DNA from: Ashinkailepas kermadecensis
Taxonomy: Eukaryota > Arthropoda > Thecostraca > Neolepadidae
Reading direction: 5' to 3'
DNA length: 64,000 nt
Assembly: GCA_034440615.1 (NCBI GenBank)
Contig: JAOTOM010005185.1
Span: 1,242,001 to 1,306,000 of the forward strand
The notes below the pieces were generated by a model. That model did no database searches, was not told the DNA's origin, and saw nothing but the letters and a program-made list of their open reading frames with translations. The position numbers were made by a program, and so were the translations under genes. Below, piece by piece: positions 13,090 to 26,425 of this stretch. The stretch's first letter is position 1. Every line of letters starts with the position of its first letter.

Positions 13090-13450
13090 TTGGTGTGGCT
13101 GCGTCTGACAGGTTCTCCGCCAGCGGCCGGCACGCCGCCGTCTGGCCTCCGCGCTGCTGATTCACCCGCTGCTTGTATGCAAAATAGTCCGCCTTATCGC
13201 CGCCCGTCCGTGCACACCGGTTGCCAAACAATCCGCCGACTGCAATCTCTCCCCACTGATTTTCTTCTCCAGCAGCTCATGAAGGCGGCCGCGCGCCGTC
13301 AAACGCGGGCCGCTTTCACCGCTGAACGTGCGCGAAGTTCCGCAAAACCGGCGGCGCCTTCTGCGGCCGAGCGAGTTCGCGCCCCGCTGGGTGAGGGGCT
13401 GCCGCCGTCGGACCGACCGCACGCGTGGACACGTGTCCGTTCAGAGGGGG
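13090..13450. promoter_or_regulatory. GC-rich island, function unknown
   Basis: CpG-rich stretch rich in GCCGGC and CGCC motifs. Overlapping frames on both strands do not look like a real protein. Confidence 0.2.
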
Positions 13451-13540
13451 CGTGTTAGGGGGAGAGTGGCAGTAGGCAGTCACCTCCTGACATGAAGATG
13501 GTAAGGCAAAGAAGCCACATTTTTGTCTCATCCGACCCGA

Positions 13541-13748
13541 CCCAGATGGGATGATGGCAGCCCAGCTGAGGGACCCCAAACCGACTCAGATGTGGTGGGA
13601 GCAGCCCAGCTGAGGGACCCGACCCGACCCAGATGTGATGGTGGCGGCCCAGCTGAGGAACCCCAAACAGACTCAGATGTGATGGTGGCAGCCCAGCTGA
13701 GGAACCTGACCCGACCCAGATGTGACAGCAGCGGCCCAGCTGACGACA
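13541..13748. repeat. 43/44-bp tandem repeat in alternating dimers
   Basis: The anchor cccagctga occurs at 13561, 13604, 13648, 13692 and 13735, giving 43-44 bp spacing. Units alternate between a ccccaaac..actcag form and a gacccgacccag form, so the higher-order period is about 87 bp. Confidence 0.85.
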
Positions 13749-14019
13749 CCTCTGACCCCCCCCGCCCCGCCGCCAGCTTGACCCACTGTTTGTGCTGCTG
13801 AGTGGCCGCCGGATCAGACCAACAATTGATGCCCTGTTGGAACGGTCTCCGAGGAGCAATCAGCGGCGTTCCAGTGCGCCGACGGGTAATTCCTTTATGT
13901 CCGTTCCTTTCGAGCATTGAGTCATGCCACTGAGGCGGCTCGCAGGCCGAACTAATGGGCTCCGCCAGTCACCGAGCGTGCTGCTGCTGGTCACCGGCTG
14001 AGTTGGCCAACACGCGCCC

Positions 14020-16445
14020 GGACTGACACCCAACACTCCCCTGGCCACCCAACACCCCCCTGGACACCCAACACACCCCTGACCACCCAACACACCCCTG
14101 ACCACCCAACACTCCCCTGGACACCCAACACTCCCCTGGACACCCAACACCCCATGGACACCCAACACTCCTGGCCACCCGACACACCCCTGGACACCCA
14201 ACACTCCCCTGGCCACCCAACACCCCCTGGCCACCCAACACACCCCTGGCCACCCAACACACCCCTGGACACCCAACACACCCCTGGACACCCAACACAC
14301 CCCTGGACCACCCAACACACCCCTGGCCACCCAACACACCCCTGACCACCCGACACACCCCTGACCACCCAACACACCCATGGACACCCAACACACCCCT
14401 GGACACCCAACACACCCCTGGACACCCAACACTCCCCTGGCCACCCAACACCCCCCTGAACACCCAACACACCCCTGGACACCCAACACTCCCCTGACCA
14501 CCCAACACTCCCCTGGACACCCAACACTCCCCTGGACACCCAACACTCCTGGCCACCCGACACACCCCTGACCACCCGACACACCCCTGACCACCCAACA
14601 CACCCCTGACCACCCAACACACCCCTGACCACTCAACACACCCCTGGCCACCCAACACACCCCTGATCACTCAACACACCCCTGGACACCCAACACACCC
14701 CTGGACACCCAACACTCCCCCTGGCCACCCAACACTCCTGACCACCCAACACACCCCTGGCCACCCAACACACCCCTGACCACCCAACACACCCCTGGAC
14801 ACCCAACACACCCCTGGACACCCAACACTCCCCTGGCCACCCAACACTCCTGACCACCCAACACTCCTGGCCACCCAACACACCCCGACCACTCAACACA
14901 CTCCTGGCCACCCAACACACCCCTGGACACCCAACACACCTCTGGCAACCCAATACACCTCTGGCAACCCAACACACCCCTGGACACCCAACACTCCAAC
15001 ACTCCTGGCCACCCAACACACCTGGCCACTCAACACACTCCTGGCCACCCAGCACTCCCCTGGACACCAAACACTCCCCTGGACACCCAACACTCCCCTG
15101 GACACCCAACACACCCCTGGCCACTCAACACACCCCTGGCCACTCAACACACTCCTGGCCACCCAACACTCCTGGCCACCCAACACACCCCTGGCCACTC
15201 AACACACCCCTGGCCACTCAACACACTCCTGGCCACCCAACACTCCCCTGGACACCCAACACTCCTGGCCACCCAACACTCCCCTGGACACCCAACACAC
15301 CCCTGACCACTCAACACACCCCTGGCCACTCAACACACCCCTGGCCACCCGACACACCCCTGGCCACTCAACACACCCCTGGCCACCCAACACACTCCTG
15401 GCCACCCAACACACTCCTGGCTATCCAACACATCCCCGGCCATCCAACACACCCCTGGCCACCCAACACACCCCGACCACCCAACACACCCCTCGCCACT
15501 CAACACACTCCTGGCCACCCGACACACCCCTGACCACCCAACACACCCCTGGCCACCCAACACTCCCTGGACACCCAACACTCCTGGCCACCCAACACTC
15601 CCCTGGACACCCAACACACCCCTGACCACTCAACACACCCCTGGCCACTCAACACACCCCTGGCCACCCGACACACCCCTGGCCACTCAACACACCCCTG
15701 GCCACCCAACACACCCCTGGCCACCCAACACACTCCTGGCTATCCAACACATCCCCGGCCATCCAACACACCCCTGGCCACCCAACACACCCCGACCACC
15801 CAACACACCCCTCGCCACTCAACACACTCCTGGCCACCCGACACACCCCTGACCACCCAACACACCCCTGGCCACCCAACACACCCCTGGCCACTCAACA
15901 CACTCCTGGCCATCCAACACACTCTTGGCCACCCAGCACATCCCTGGCCACTCAACACACCCCTGGCCACTCAACACACCCCTGGCCATCCAACACTCCT
16001 GGCCACCCAACACACCCCTGGCAACCCAACACGCCCCTGGCCACCCAACACCCTCCTGGCCACTCAACACATTCCTGGCTATCCAACACATACCCGGCCA
16101 CCCAACACACCCCCTGCCACCCAACACACCCCTGGCCATCCAACACTCATGGCCACCCAACACACCCCTGGCCACCCAACACAACCCTGGCCACCCAACA
16201 CACTCCTGGCCACCCAACACACCCCTGGCCACCCAACACACCCCTGACCACCCAACACACCCCTGGCCACCCAACACACCCCTGGCCACCCAACACATCC
16301 CTGGCCATCCAACACACCCCTGGCCACCCAACACACCCCTGGCCACCCAACACACAGATGGCCACCCAAAGCACATCTGGCCACCCAACACACATCTGGC
16401 CACCCAACACACCCCTGGCCACATCAACACACCCCGGACCACCCG
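14020..16445. repeat. 19-bp minisatellite, about 127 copies, with higher-order duplication
   Basis: The consensus unit is cacccctggccacccaaca. Variants are ccac/ccat/cact, gga/gcc/gac and acac/act. Because 19 is not a multiple of 3, the array passes through all frames. It stays open in several frames on both strands, giving apparent proteins of up to 266 codons (Cys-Trp-Val-Gly rich on the minus strand) that I reject as genes. A block of rare variants (ctatcc near 15420, then catccccgg) recurs with an offset of 319 bp (ctatcc near 15740), which shows a segmental duplication inside the array. Confidence 0.95.
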
Positions 16446-16506
16446 GCAATGAGTGACCCTCGTCCGCCCCACACTACTCGTGGGGGCGAGCCGGCTCGAG
16501 GAGGGC

Positions 16507-16578
16507 GGTGAGAGGCCGTCTCGGTGAGAGGATATGACGGTGAGAGGCCGTGCCAGTGAGAGGATATGCCGGTGAGAG
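16507..16578. repeat. 32-bp tandem repeat, about 2.3 copies
   Basis: ggtgagaggccg begins at 16507 and 16539, and ggtgagag begins again at 16571. It lies between the 19-bp and 61-bp arrays. Confidence 0.8.
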
Positions 16579-16814
16579 AGAACGTGTGCTGACTGTCGGC
16601 GGATGGTGGCATCCGATGCACTTCACCGGTCATGCCTGCTCCACGTCGCCCCTGCAGCGGGCAGGGCTGCGGCCGGCTCGGCCACCCAAACTGCCTCGCC
16701 ATCGCCGAAACACTGCAGGGTCACCGCGGCAAGGAAGACTGCAGGCGCGCACCGATCGGCAACACCGAGACGTTGTCAAACACATCGGCCGGACAGTCAT
16801 GAGAAGCGGATGTC

Positions 16815-18592
16815 GGGTGGACCACACCACGGCAGTCCACGTCAGCCCACACCAGACTGCTGCAGTAGGCAGGCTGGGTGGACCACACCACGGCAGTCCA
16901 CGTCAGCCCCGACCAGACCGCTGCAGTAGGCAGACTGGGTGGACCACACCACGGCAGTCCACGTCAGCCCCGACCAGACCGCTGCAGTAGGCAGACTGGG
17001 TGGACCACACGACGGCAGTCCACGTCAGCCCCCACCAGACGGCTGCAGTAGGCAGGCTGGGTGGACCACACCACGGCAGTCCACGTCAGCCCCCACCAGA
17101 CGGCTGCAGTAGGCAGGCTGGGTGGACCACACCACGGCAGTCCACGTCAGCCCCCACCAGACGGCTGCAGTAGGCAGGCTGGGTGGACCACACCACGGCA
17201 GCCCACGTCAGCCCCACCAGACCGCTGCAGTAGGCAGACTGGGTGGACCACACCACGGCAGTCCACGTCAGCCCCCACCAGACCGCTGCAGTAGGCAGAC
17301 TGGGTAGACCACACCACGGCAGTCCACGTCAGCCCCCACCAGACGGCTGCAGTAGGCAGGCTGGGTGGACCACACCACGGCAGTCCACGTCAGCCCCCAC
17401 CAGACCGCTGCAGTAGGCAGACTGGGTGGACCACACCACGGCAGTCCACGTCAGCCCCCACCAGACGGCTGCAGTAGGCAGACTGGGTAGACCACACCAC
17501 GGCAGCCCACGTCAGCCCCCACCAGACGGCTGCAGTAGGCAGGCTGGGTGGACCACACCACGGCAGTCCACGTCAGCCCCACCAGACGGCTGCAGTAGGC
17601 AGGCTGGGTGGACCACACCACGGCAGCCCACGTCAGCCCCCACCAGACGGCTGCAGTAGGCAGGCTGGGTGGACCACACCACGGCAGCCCACGTCAGCCC
17701 CCACCAGACGGCTGCAGTAGGCAGGCTGGGTGGACCACACCACGGCAGTCCACGTCAGCCCCCACCAGACGGCTGCAGTAGGCAGGCTGGGTGGACCACA
17801 CCACGGCAGTCCACGTCAGCCCCACCAGACGGCTGCAGTAGGCAGGCTGGGTGGACCACACCACGGCAGCCCACGTCAGCCCCCACCAGACGGCTGCAGT
17901 AGGCAGGCTGGGTGGACCACACCACGGCAGCCCACGTCAGCCCCCACCAGACGGCTGCAGTAGGCAGGCTGGGTGGACCACACCACGGCAGTCCACGTCA
18001 GCCCCCACCAGACGGCTGCAGTAGGCAGGCTGGGTGGACCACACCACGGCAGTCCACGTCAGCCCCCACCAGACGGCTGCAGTAGGCAGGCTGGGTGGAC
18101 CACACCACGGCAGCCCACGTCAGCCCCCACCAGACGGCTGCAGTAGGCAGACTGGGTGGACCACACCACGGCAGTCCACGTCAGCCCCCACCAGACGGCT
18201 GCAGTAGGCAGGCTGGGTGGACCACACCACGGCAGCCCACGTCAGCCCCACCAGACGGCTGCAGTAGGCAGGCTGGGTGGACCACACCACGGCAGTCCAC
18301 GTCAGCCCCCACCAGACGGCTGCAGTAGGCAGGCTGGGTGGGCCACACCACGGCAGCCCACGTCAGCCCCACCAGACGGCTGCAGTAGGCAGGCTGGGTG
18401 GACCACACCACGGCAGCCCACGTCAGCCCCACCAGACCGCTGCAGTAGGCAGGCTGGGTGGACCACACCACGGCAGCCCACGTCAGCCCCCACCAGACGG
18501 CTGCAGCAGGCAGGCTGGGTGGGACACACCACGGCAGCCCACGTCAACCCCCACCAGACGGCTGCAGCAGGCAGGCTGGGTGGGCCGTCAGC
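16815..18592. repeat. 61-bp minisatellite, about 29 copies
   Basis: The unit contains gctgcagtaggcaggctggg, tggaccacaccacggcag and ccacgtcagcccccaccaga. Most units are 61 bp; some are 60 bp through loss of one C. Variant sites (cagact/caggct, gaccg/gacgg, agtcc/agccc) are mosaic across the array. The edge units are the most diverged, for example gctgcagcagg at the right end. Frames running through it (322 codons at 18156-19124) are repeat read-through. Confidence 0.95.
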
Positions 18593-18675
18593 GCGTGTGA
18601 GCTGTCGTGAGACGCAGCGGCGGCGGCAGCGGCGGCTCCGGAGCTGGCCATCCCTCGGTGTCGGTCGACGTGCTC

Positions 18676-18706
<31 letters not shown>

Positions 18707-19125
18707 GCGCCAGCTCAAGCAGAGATCGTCCCGGTCATTAACGATTACGTCATCTGTCGCCGCGTTCCGCCGCGCTAGCCATCTACGACATATGGGCCAG
18801 CAGCGGCGGAAGAAAATTGTCGAATTACAACACTGGAAGAAGAGCATATTATCCCTCCCCGCCAGGGGTGGGCCCGGCCGTGGTGCGGAAACGGCGCGAC
18901 TTTCGGCGGTGTTGCGCGCGCGTGTGACTGATTGCGGTGCACCCGGTCCGCCACCGGTCTTAAGTGCCTTTGTTGCATGCGCCTCATGGAGATGTTGCAT
19001 CAAGCTCATTGACACGGCCGCAGGGCAGTTGGCAGCGTGGCCTCCCGACCGGTTGAGAAAACGCGAATTTCAAGCGTCGCCGAGCGCGGCGAGCACGAGG
19101 GGCTGCGCGATGACGCAGCGGTGAA
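18593..19125. promoter_or_regulatory. GC-rich island with (CCG)n tract
   Basis: CpG-rich DNA directly right of the 61-bp array, with a (CCG)n run at about 18675-18708. No coding evidence. Regulatory role not shown. Confidence 0.25.
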
Positions 19126-22100
19126 ATCCATCGGTAGCAACTGCATCGTGAGCATCTGGAGTTATATGCGGACGTGAACTTTCCCACTGGGTGGGGATGC
19201 AGGTCTACCCTCGTCGTGGGAAGTCACGGAGTTGTTGGCATTTGTTATTGTTGTTGTTGTTGCTGTTGTTGTTTGGCGTGATTGGCAACTATTGGCAGCA
19301 AGGTGTGTTGGTTGACACTGAAGATCTCTTTTTTGCATAGCCTGGTGATATGGAAGTCCGAGATAGCTTCTCTGTAGAAATCGACCCACAGCAATAATCC
19401 CCCCTTCCCTCCTCCCCATACACACACCCCGCTGCGATCAAGACCACCCAATGGTGGCCTTCAATCCACCAGAGCACCATCTCATAGGGTTAGCTACTTT
19501 TTCGCACTACGAGCACTTCTTAATTCACGAAGTAAATACTGTTCGGGTGCCGTTGGGGTTTAGGTGTCGCCTGGCCAATTATAACTGATGCACCAACAGA
19601 TAGAGCGTTCATATTTGCTGAGTGCTAAGCCATTCCAGAAGTTTGAATCCACGGATGAAGGAACGTGTCGCAAACCGTAATACCGGTGTGAGGAAAGGAG
19701 CGCTGGACCAGTGGGAGAAAGGATTTAAAAGCGCGAGTGAAGTCAAATATCAGTGAATATCAACTCAGGCGCATTCCCTTGTGTATAGCCACGAGCCTCA
19801 TATAGTCATAAAGTCAAAAAGTGTTAATGCTTAATAAGAGTCACACGGGCCCATCTGGGTTAAGCCTATCTAGAAAAGGTACTATAAATGTACATACTCT
19901 CACCCCAATCAATCCCTTATCTCAAGTTCCCAGGGAGCTATATATCTCAGCCTATCTAGCACCATTCACTTGCTATTGCATAACACACAACAATTACAAA
20001 CTCCTCCAATCATACCCATTGTGCTACCAGCCATGCATGCATGTTTTGAGTCCTAAATTAATTTAAGTCGCGATACATTCATCAACATGCAATACCAAAA
20101 CAGAGATAAAAACGTCATCATTGCCTGGGTGCGCACACGAGCCAAATACCACACCAATCGATCATACCACGGCCTATCAACCAAAGACCGCACGCATTTG
20201 CTGCCCGGGACGGGTCATGGGTGCCGGCTCAGGTGCGAGGTGCATGGTTAGCTGCCAGCTCGAGCGAATGTGGCCGCAAACCACCTTCTTTGAACACAGT
20301 TGAGAGAACTTCAGGATAAATATTGTGATGAAAGTTGGCAAATCTGAGCATGGTAAGTGAACAGGTCTGGCTTTGAGTGACAACATTAGAACTTACAATG
20401 TTGTATTGCACCACCGTAAATCGCTATTGAAAGCTGCATTCTGGTGCAACGGCCCCCGTTAGTCTCTTTCTTTGAACACAAATGGTGAGCACTTCATGGA
20501 TAATATTGAGATTTAAAAAATGGGTGGCTATCAAAATCAAACGAGTACATCTGACTCTGAATCAAGAAGATTGAGTGTGAAACACTGCAGCAAAAGAAGT
20601 TCGCACGGTCTCGAAAGTCGGTCGGGTGACGGTCGGGTTGGGTTGGGCCTCGCCGCTCAGATGTACTATGTGGTATGCCATACACACGGGAGTAGACACG
20701 CTCTGGCTTCGCCCGCACTCGCAACAATTATCGTATCAATGCAAGAAGCTTCATAGGTGACAGTTACACCCGAACCTATCCTACGAAATTATTTATTTCA
20801 ATTAAGAATTGTCCATGTCGCAACGAAGAGATTGCTCAAGACAATGAACGCTTCTTAAAAGATAGCTAAATCACACAATGTGTTCCTCAGACGAGCTGAA
20901 ATCACTTCGCAAAATTCGTTCTGCTAAAAACAGCGATATAAGCCAAATTTTGGTTTCCACGTGCTCGAAAATTCAGTCGACCACCAAAACAACCTTTGTG
21001 GCTGCTTGGGAAATGCTATGGAAAATTGTTCGCAATACTTGTTCGATTTCGCATCGTTTTTTTAATGAGAAATTACAAGTCAGTCTCATTTCCATCACTA
21101 TTTACCAAATGGCGATCCACTGTAACATAATCAACAAGTGCTCGATGACTGTGACAAGTGGAGGGCAGTGATCGATAAAAGGCCAAGCCAATGCTCTGCC
21201 AAAGCCCACACCAAGTACATCGAAGCCTTAAAATGCACTCGTTCCCTTATCTTCAAATAATCATCTTCATTTTGTTGGCCCCTTTCTGATTTTATGAGAA
21301 AGGAATAGTTCCCTAAATTGCTTCCACCTCGGATTAATAACAGACTAAAGTTTGTTCGCTTTCAGAAAAGTATCACCAAAAAAGCGCAGTCATAATTATC
21401 TTGGTTAGCCTCAGAGTCGCATCCAATCGGATCGGGGCCCGGGGCCCCTTCCCTTAGCAACCAAAAATACACTAAATCGAAAAATAAATTTTGAGACTTT
21501 TTCCGCGCAAAACCTAAATGTTGGAGGCGCTTCGCGCGCCGAAAGCGTTCTCCGTTCAATTACATTTTTTTGGTCGGATCCCTGAAGAAACTTCTGACTG
21601 CGTCACTGGTTAGCCTTAGTCCCCTGCGAAGGGCTAAATATCCTCAGTTCCAGTCTTAGATTGCAGGATGCAATTTCAGCCAGATCCATTGTATTTCTTC
21701 CACATGTATCACGCTGAAATGAGAAAACAAGTCCAGCCTGACATACTCTAACTGGTGGACGTTCTGTTTGGTTAATCGCCAAGTAACCAATGTCCAGAAT
21801 GGTTATTCGCCCGCCGGCAGCTTGCATGGCATGTGCGCCTTTTAAGGGACTATTTAAATATGTCGACTAGGAAGGAAATGTACTAAACCCCCCGTCAGTC
21901 AAGGATCTTCCCCCGCTGTGCAGTGAGCTTTAACGTCACGGTATTGCGTCAAAAGTCCAGATTTTCCTCTCTCTCCGCGCAATAGCTTCATTTGTATAAG
22001 AACTACAGATGAAATTCTCAGAATGAAATTTTCATTTCTCAGAGTCGATATCTTTCATCAATAGTAAATATTTGGATTTGACATTGCATCCTTGGCAGCA

Positions 22101-22580
22101 GATAAAAACGAGACCTTTGTCTTCACAGTGACTTCTTCGTTGGCATACGTTCCTTGATAGCCTTAGCTTCTGTGCTTACTAATCCATCCCTTGATAACAG
22201 ACCAAAGGCGATTTAAGAAAATACAGTCCGAAGAGCACAAGCGTACCCACCCCTCCCTTATAGCAGTAAAGACAAATATTTCCATGGTAATGCTCCGATC
22301 ACCTATTCTACAATTAGGATTTATGTGTGCATAAAATACATCTTCTCTGAGGAAGCTGTGAATACGCTATGGCAAAAAGCCGAATTAAATCTCTCGGCTA
22401 GGCTAGGCATGGTTTTCACTGTCCATAACTACAGTGCTACCTTCCTGGAATACGTGAGTGGTAACTGAGTTTGTTTGAAACGATGCGCATGAAAACTCGA
22501 TTATCGTCATATCTATGTGTATCGGAACGATCAATGGGACTGACGTCGGACACACCAGGATTGACACCGTGACATTACTA
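19126..22580. other. Intergenic, AT-rich, nothing recognised
   Basis: Contains a (GTT)n tract at about 19238-19273. At 19588-19660 a weak, degenerate tRNA-like stretch has a B-box resemblance (agtttgaatcc). The 97-codon frame at 20878-21171 has no family that I recognise. No gene is supported. Confidence 0.4.
19238..19273. repeat. (GTT)n microsatellite
   Basis: Imperfect ttgttgttg run of about 35 bp. Confidence 0.85.
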
Positions 22581-22581
22581 C

Positions 22582-22760
22582 GCGGCTGCGGGTGGCGATA
22601 AGTCGGTTGGTAGGACATTCGACTCCTGATGGTAAGATTGTGGGTTGGAATCCCACAGCCGGCGTGATGGCCCAGCTCATCGCTGATCAGTTGACGTGAG
22701 ATGCTCGCAATGCCATGAAGCGAGCTGCCGACGCCTCGCGGTCGACTGCGTCACAAAATA
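22582..22760 (+). mobile_element. tRNA-related SINE or tRNA pseudogene
   Basis: An A-box-like segment (tggcgataagtcggttgg, near 22593-22610) is followed by a clear T-arm. Its stem gtggg / cccac encloses ttggaat (about 22643-22659), which matches a B box with one G-for-C change. The flanking cggct / agccg can form most of an acceptor stem. The spacing and the extra bases in the D arm argue against a working tRNA. The following about 100 bp may be the SINE body. Its sequence differs from the element at 609. Confidence 0.5.
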
Positions 22761-24215
22761 ACCTAAGGTTCGTCCTTCCACTTCACAGTCGCAATTTCTC
22801 CCGAATGTTTACAATGCAACAGGTAGAGACTGCAAGAGACAGCAACATGCGGATCTCGAACATGGTAAGCAATCCAAATGCGTTGGTGTCCTGGTGCTGG
22901 TCATGGACGACACATCTCTGCCACTCAACTGTAGTCGCATGGCCGCGTGAGAAGAGCCGTAGCGCATATCAGCTGACTCCACCAGAGACCCAGGCTGTGG
23001 TGCGCGTGCCCCCATCCAGCTCAGACCCGCCTCTGAGCCGAGGCCATTGTCCCTGCCCTTCTGTCCCTCGCCGAAGCACACGCCGCAACAGTTTCGGGGC
23101 TTCTCAGTTTCCGTCTTCAGTGGACGTGCGAGGGGAAGATAATCCACCGGTCCGGGTAATTATCAACAGAGGGAGGGGAGGAGGCTCGTGTCTGTCGCCA
23201 TAGGCGACACTGGGTTTGTGGCATGGGTAGGTCAGCATGGAGTTCAACCGTGCTCAATCATCTGCTTTTTCGGATTCCGCAACCTTCATGTGGTGAAATA
23301 TTGATTGTGGTAAACAGACAGATCATCTGATTCATTGAACGACAGCACTGAGTGAATCTTTGAGCATGATACATGTGTGTCCAGCGTCCATAGCGAGCCC
23401 TGTGCTGTTCCCTTCCCTCTGCAGTGATCACGCGGTTGGCTCACTGGTGAAGAGGGCCAAGGTGATTTAGAAGCGATTGAGATCCGTTAATTAATAAATT
23501 ATTTGGGGTATCTGGCTCCCAGAAAACCAAGTCCGAAGCCTCCGGACGGTATCAAGGTGCATATCTGGAAAGGAAAAATGGTAGAACGTATGATTGAAGG
23601 AGTGCGTTTATATTGATATTTAATGCAGCAGGTGGTTGCTCTTTTTACATAATTAGCAGTTCTAAGCGATGTCTGAAAGCATTCCAATCCATATGTGGGA
23701 AGCTGCTATTCCAAGGCGTCTATAAATTGGCTCAGTTGTCAGCTAAGCACGGAGCGCTCTTGCGCGCAATTGCATCTGAAGCTGGGTTGCATGTCGATGC
23801 CAGCAAGCATCATAAATTTCTCTAAAATGGTAGCACTAGTGCGACTCTACAGCATTCTTACCATATCAATCGTACTGCAGCACACCATAACTATTCGTAT
23901 TCCAAAATTACCATAATGTCAATTATTATAATGTCGCGCGGTCATGAACCAAGGCGTCCACAATTTTCACCACCACTCCGCCGTGCACCACATGCCATGT
24001 CGGCATCTGGATCGGCCGCCGGGACCAGCACCGACAGGCTGGGTCGGCCACCCCTTTAGTCCAGTCACCGCCAGCTCCGGACTTCCGGTGAGGTTGGTGA
24101 GCCGTACCAATCCCATCCGCGCCGTCTGTGACGAGATTACCGCCGACTGGGAGCCAGCTTTGCCGAGACGGAAACAGTCATCACTTCACCCGAGTGCGAG
24201 TGTTGTCGACGGGTA
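22761..24215. other. Intergenic, nothing recognised
   Basis: A 162-codon frame at 22715-23203 starts inside the tRNA-like element and has no domain. I do not call it a gene. Confidence 0.4.
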
Positions 24216-24223
24216 ATGTGCAT

Positions 24224-24262
24224 GTACACACACACACACACACATACACATACATACACACG

Positions 24263-24330
<68 letters not shown>
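24224..24330. repeat. CA/TA compound microsatellite
   Basis: A (CA)n tract of about 25 bp passes into about 60 bp of (AT)n with scattered G/C interruptions. Confidence 0.9.
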
Positions 24331-24336
<6 letters not shown>

Positions 24337-26425
24337 CATATTGATGTAGAAAATTGACCGTACCGATGAAGGTCATTGCACGGTACGATTAACACCAACC
24401 GTGCGATTAACACATTCTGCTAAACCACGGTTTTGCAAAAGCACTTCATCTAAAGGTCTTCAGTGCATCATGAACGCTCGATTCTCGTAACCGACGCCTG
24501 ATAATAGCATTGCACCCATTGGAGGTGAGAATCACTTTGCCATTTGCGGAATGCCGGTTTCTATTTTGCAGCTCATCCGGCCATTAATTCAGGAGAATTG
24601 GCTGTTGGACATTCCAGCACCCAAGCAATGCAAGTTTGAAGAAAAAATGTATCTGACACACACATGAGTAAAAAAAAACGCAACACGGAGCTCGCCTCCG
24701 ACAGTTCGGGTCAAGCGCCCGCAGACCGGACACATGGCTGCACGACTACATGGCTGCATAGGCTCCAACACCGGTTAACTGACCATTGACCAAGCGCCGA
24801 AAACATGGCTCGTGGTGCACGTGTGCAAGCACACATTCTACTCACCCAAATCACGCACTCAGATATTCCGTTCATCCCGGACCGGCGTCAGCTTCCACCA
24901 CGGAAGTATGCACGACCTTCTGTGATGGCGGTGGCCTGACTTCGGCCTGCTGACGACACGACATTCAAGCTCATTCCACTTGATGCACGCCACCCTCTGG
25001 AGCATAACGGCGATTTACATTTTCAAATCCGAACCAATCCATATCCATATCCATACCAGATACAGACATCCACTCCCTGTCCAATCCATGTTGAAAAATG
25101 CAAAATAATTAAAGCCGGATTGGTTGCAGTATTCAACATCATGTAGACGATGTGCATTATGCAATATGTAATCTAACAAGACGAAGAAAAACCTAACTTA
25201 ACATTTGGTGTGAAATGTGGATTACAATTTCCATCAGCAGCATGATATTTTACCAAGCAAAACAATGTTAATTCAGATTACATTTGCAGACTGGCCAGTC
25301 ATCTAACCTATGCTAGCTCATGGTGCATAAGCATGAACAAAGCATACAAGGAATAGGACAGCTACCAAGGAATGAAATAAGATATATGAAGCAACATGAC
25401 ATGCAAGATAGAATATTGAAAGTGCTTGCCGTGTTCACATGGGTCTCAATATATTGAGCAAAATAGTCACTTACCTAAAATAAACCTAGCAACCAGGCAC
25501 TAGAATACAACTTTGTCATGCCAGACTTACAACCATTTCATTTCAAGCATAAAAACACATCAGCCCAAAGGAGTTTGCTTCAGCTCATTGTGATTGACAT
25601 CCATATGCCTTGCGGTACCCATCTAGGTATTTAGCTAGGAAATAACACACTCAATGAAGCAAAGCCATGGGTTAACGGTCAGGTACAGCCATGTGAAGTG
25701 GGCAGGTAGGAGGTATCCACCTCACACCTGCACAGCTTACCATCAATTTATAGTAATGAGCCTATTTTTCTTAACCAGCACATGCCCACGGCATAATTCG
25801 TGACAGTTACTGTACTGTACTTCTTTGCCTATCAAGCTTGCATTTAGTTTCGTCTTCAGGCCGTAAATACCATAATAACCGTAAATACGTAAATACCGTA
25901 AATACCAGCATAATCCAACCCGTGTTATGCTCTACTGACATCCCTCAGCCCAATGCGAGTTCAGGGCGGATGCACTTTGTTGTGTGCAGGGGTGTTCTCA
26001 GTTGGCACGTGCATATCGTGTCCTGACGCCACTTCAGTGCACCACACACTAACCGTCTCTGATCCGCAGTTTTACACCACGGGTCCGGACAGCTTTGTCT
26101 GAGATTTTGTCACATGGCTGGGACGACCGAATCCACTGATTCGATCAGTAGATTCGACCGTAATCTACTTATATCTACTGTAATCTACTGAGTGTATCTA
26201 CTGTATCTATTGTAATTCGTGGATACGAAGAGTGTAGAGATGGCTTTTACACTGATAGAACCGGAGTCTTATCATACATAATTTCTGTACCGGAGTGCGG
26301 CGTCGGGCGAGGCACGCAAAGTTTGTCCGAGTATTCGCGTTGCCTGAGCTGTGAGCGTTCATCAGCACATGTCGATGAGCTAATCCAAGCTTGATCCGAA
26401 CTTCCAACCTCGATCGAGAGCCCCA
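24331..26425. other. Intergenic, AT-rich, nothing recognised
   Basis: Only very short frames. Short direct repeats of ccgtaaata (25860-25910) and atctactgta (26160-26215) are present. No gene. Confidence 0.5.

Noticed and set aside
14020..16472. Long Cys/Trp/Gly-rich minus-strand frames (up to 266 codons) and Pro/His/Thr-rich + frames
   Set aside because: They are read-through of a 19-bp repeat, open in several frames at once, with no start context or non-repeat domain.
16815..18592. CRISPR-like array of regularly spaced repeats
   Set aside because: Units are contiguous tandem repeats with no unique spacers, in a eukaryotic locus; no Cas genes.
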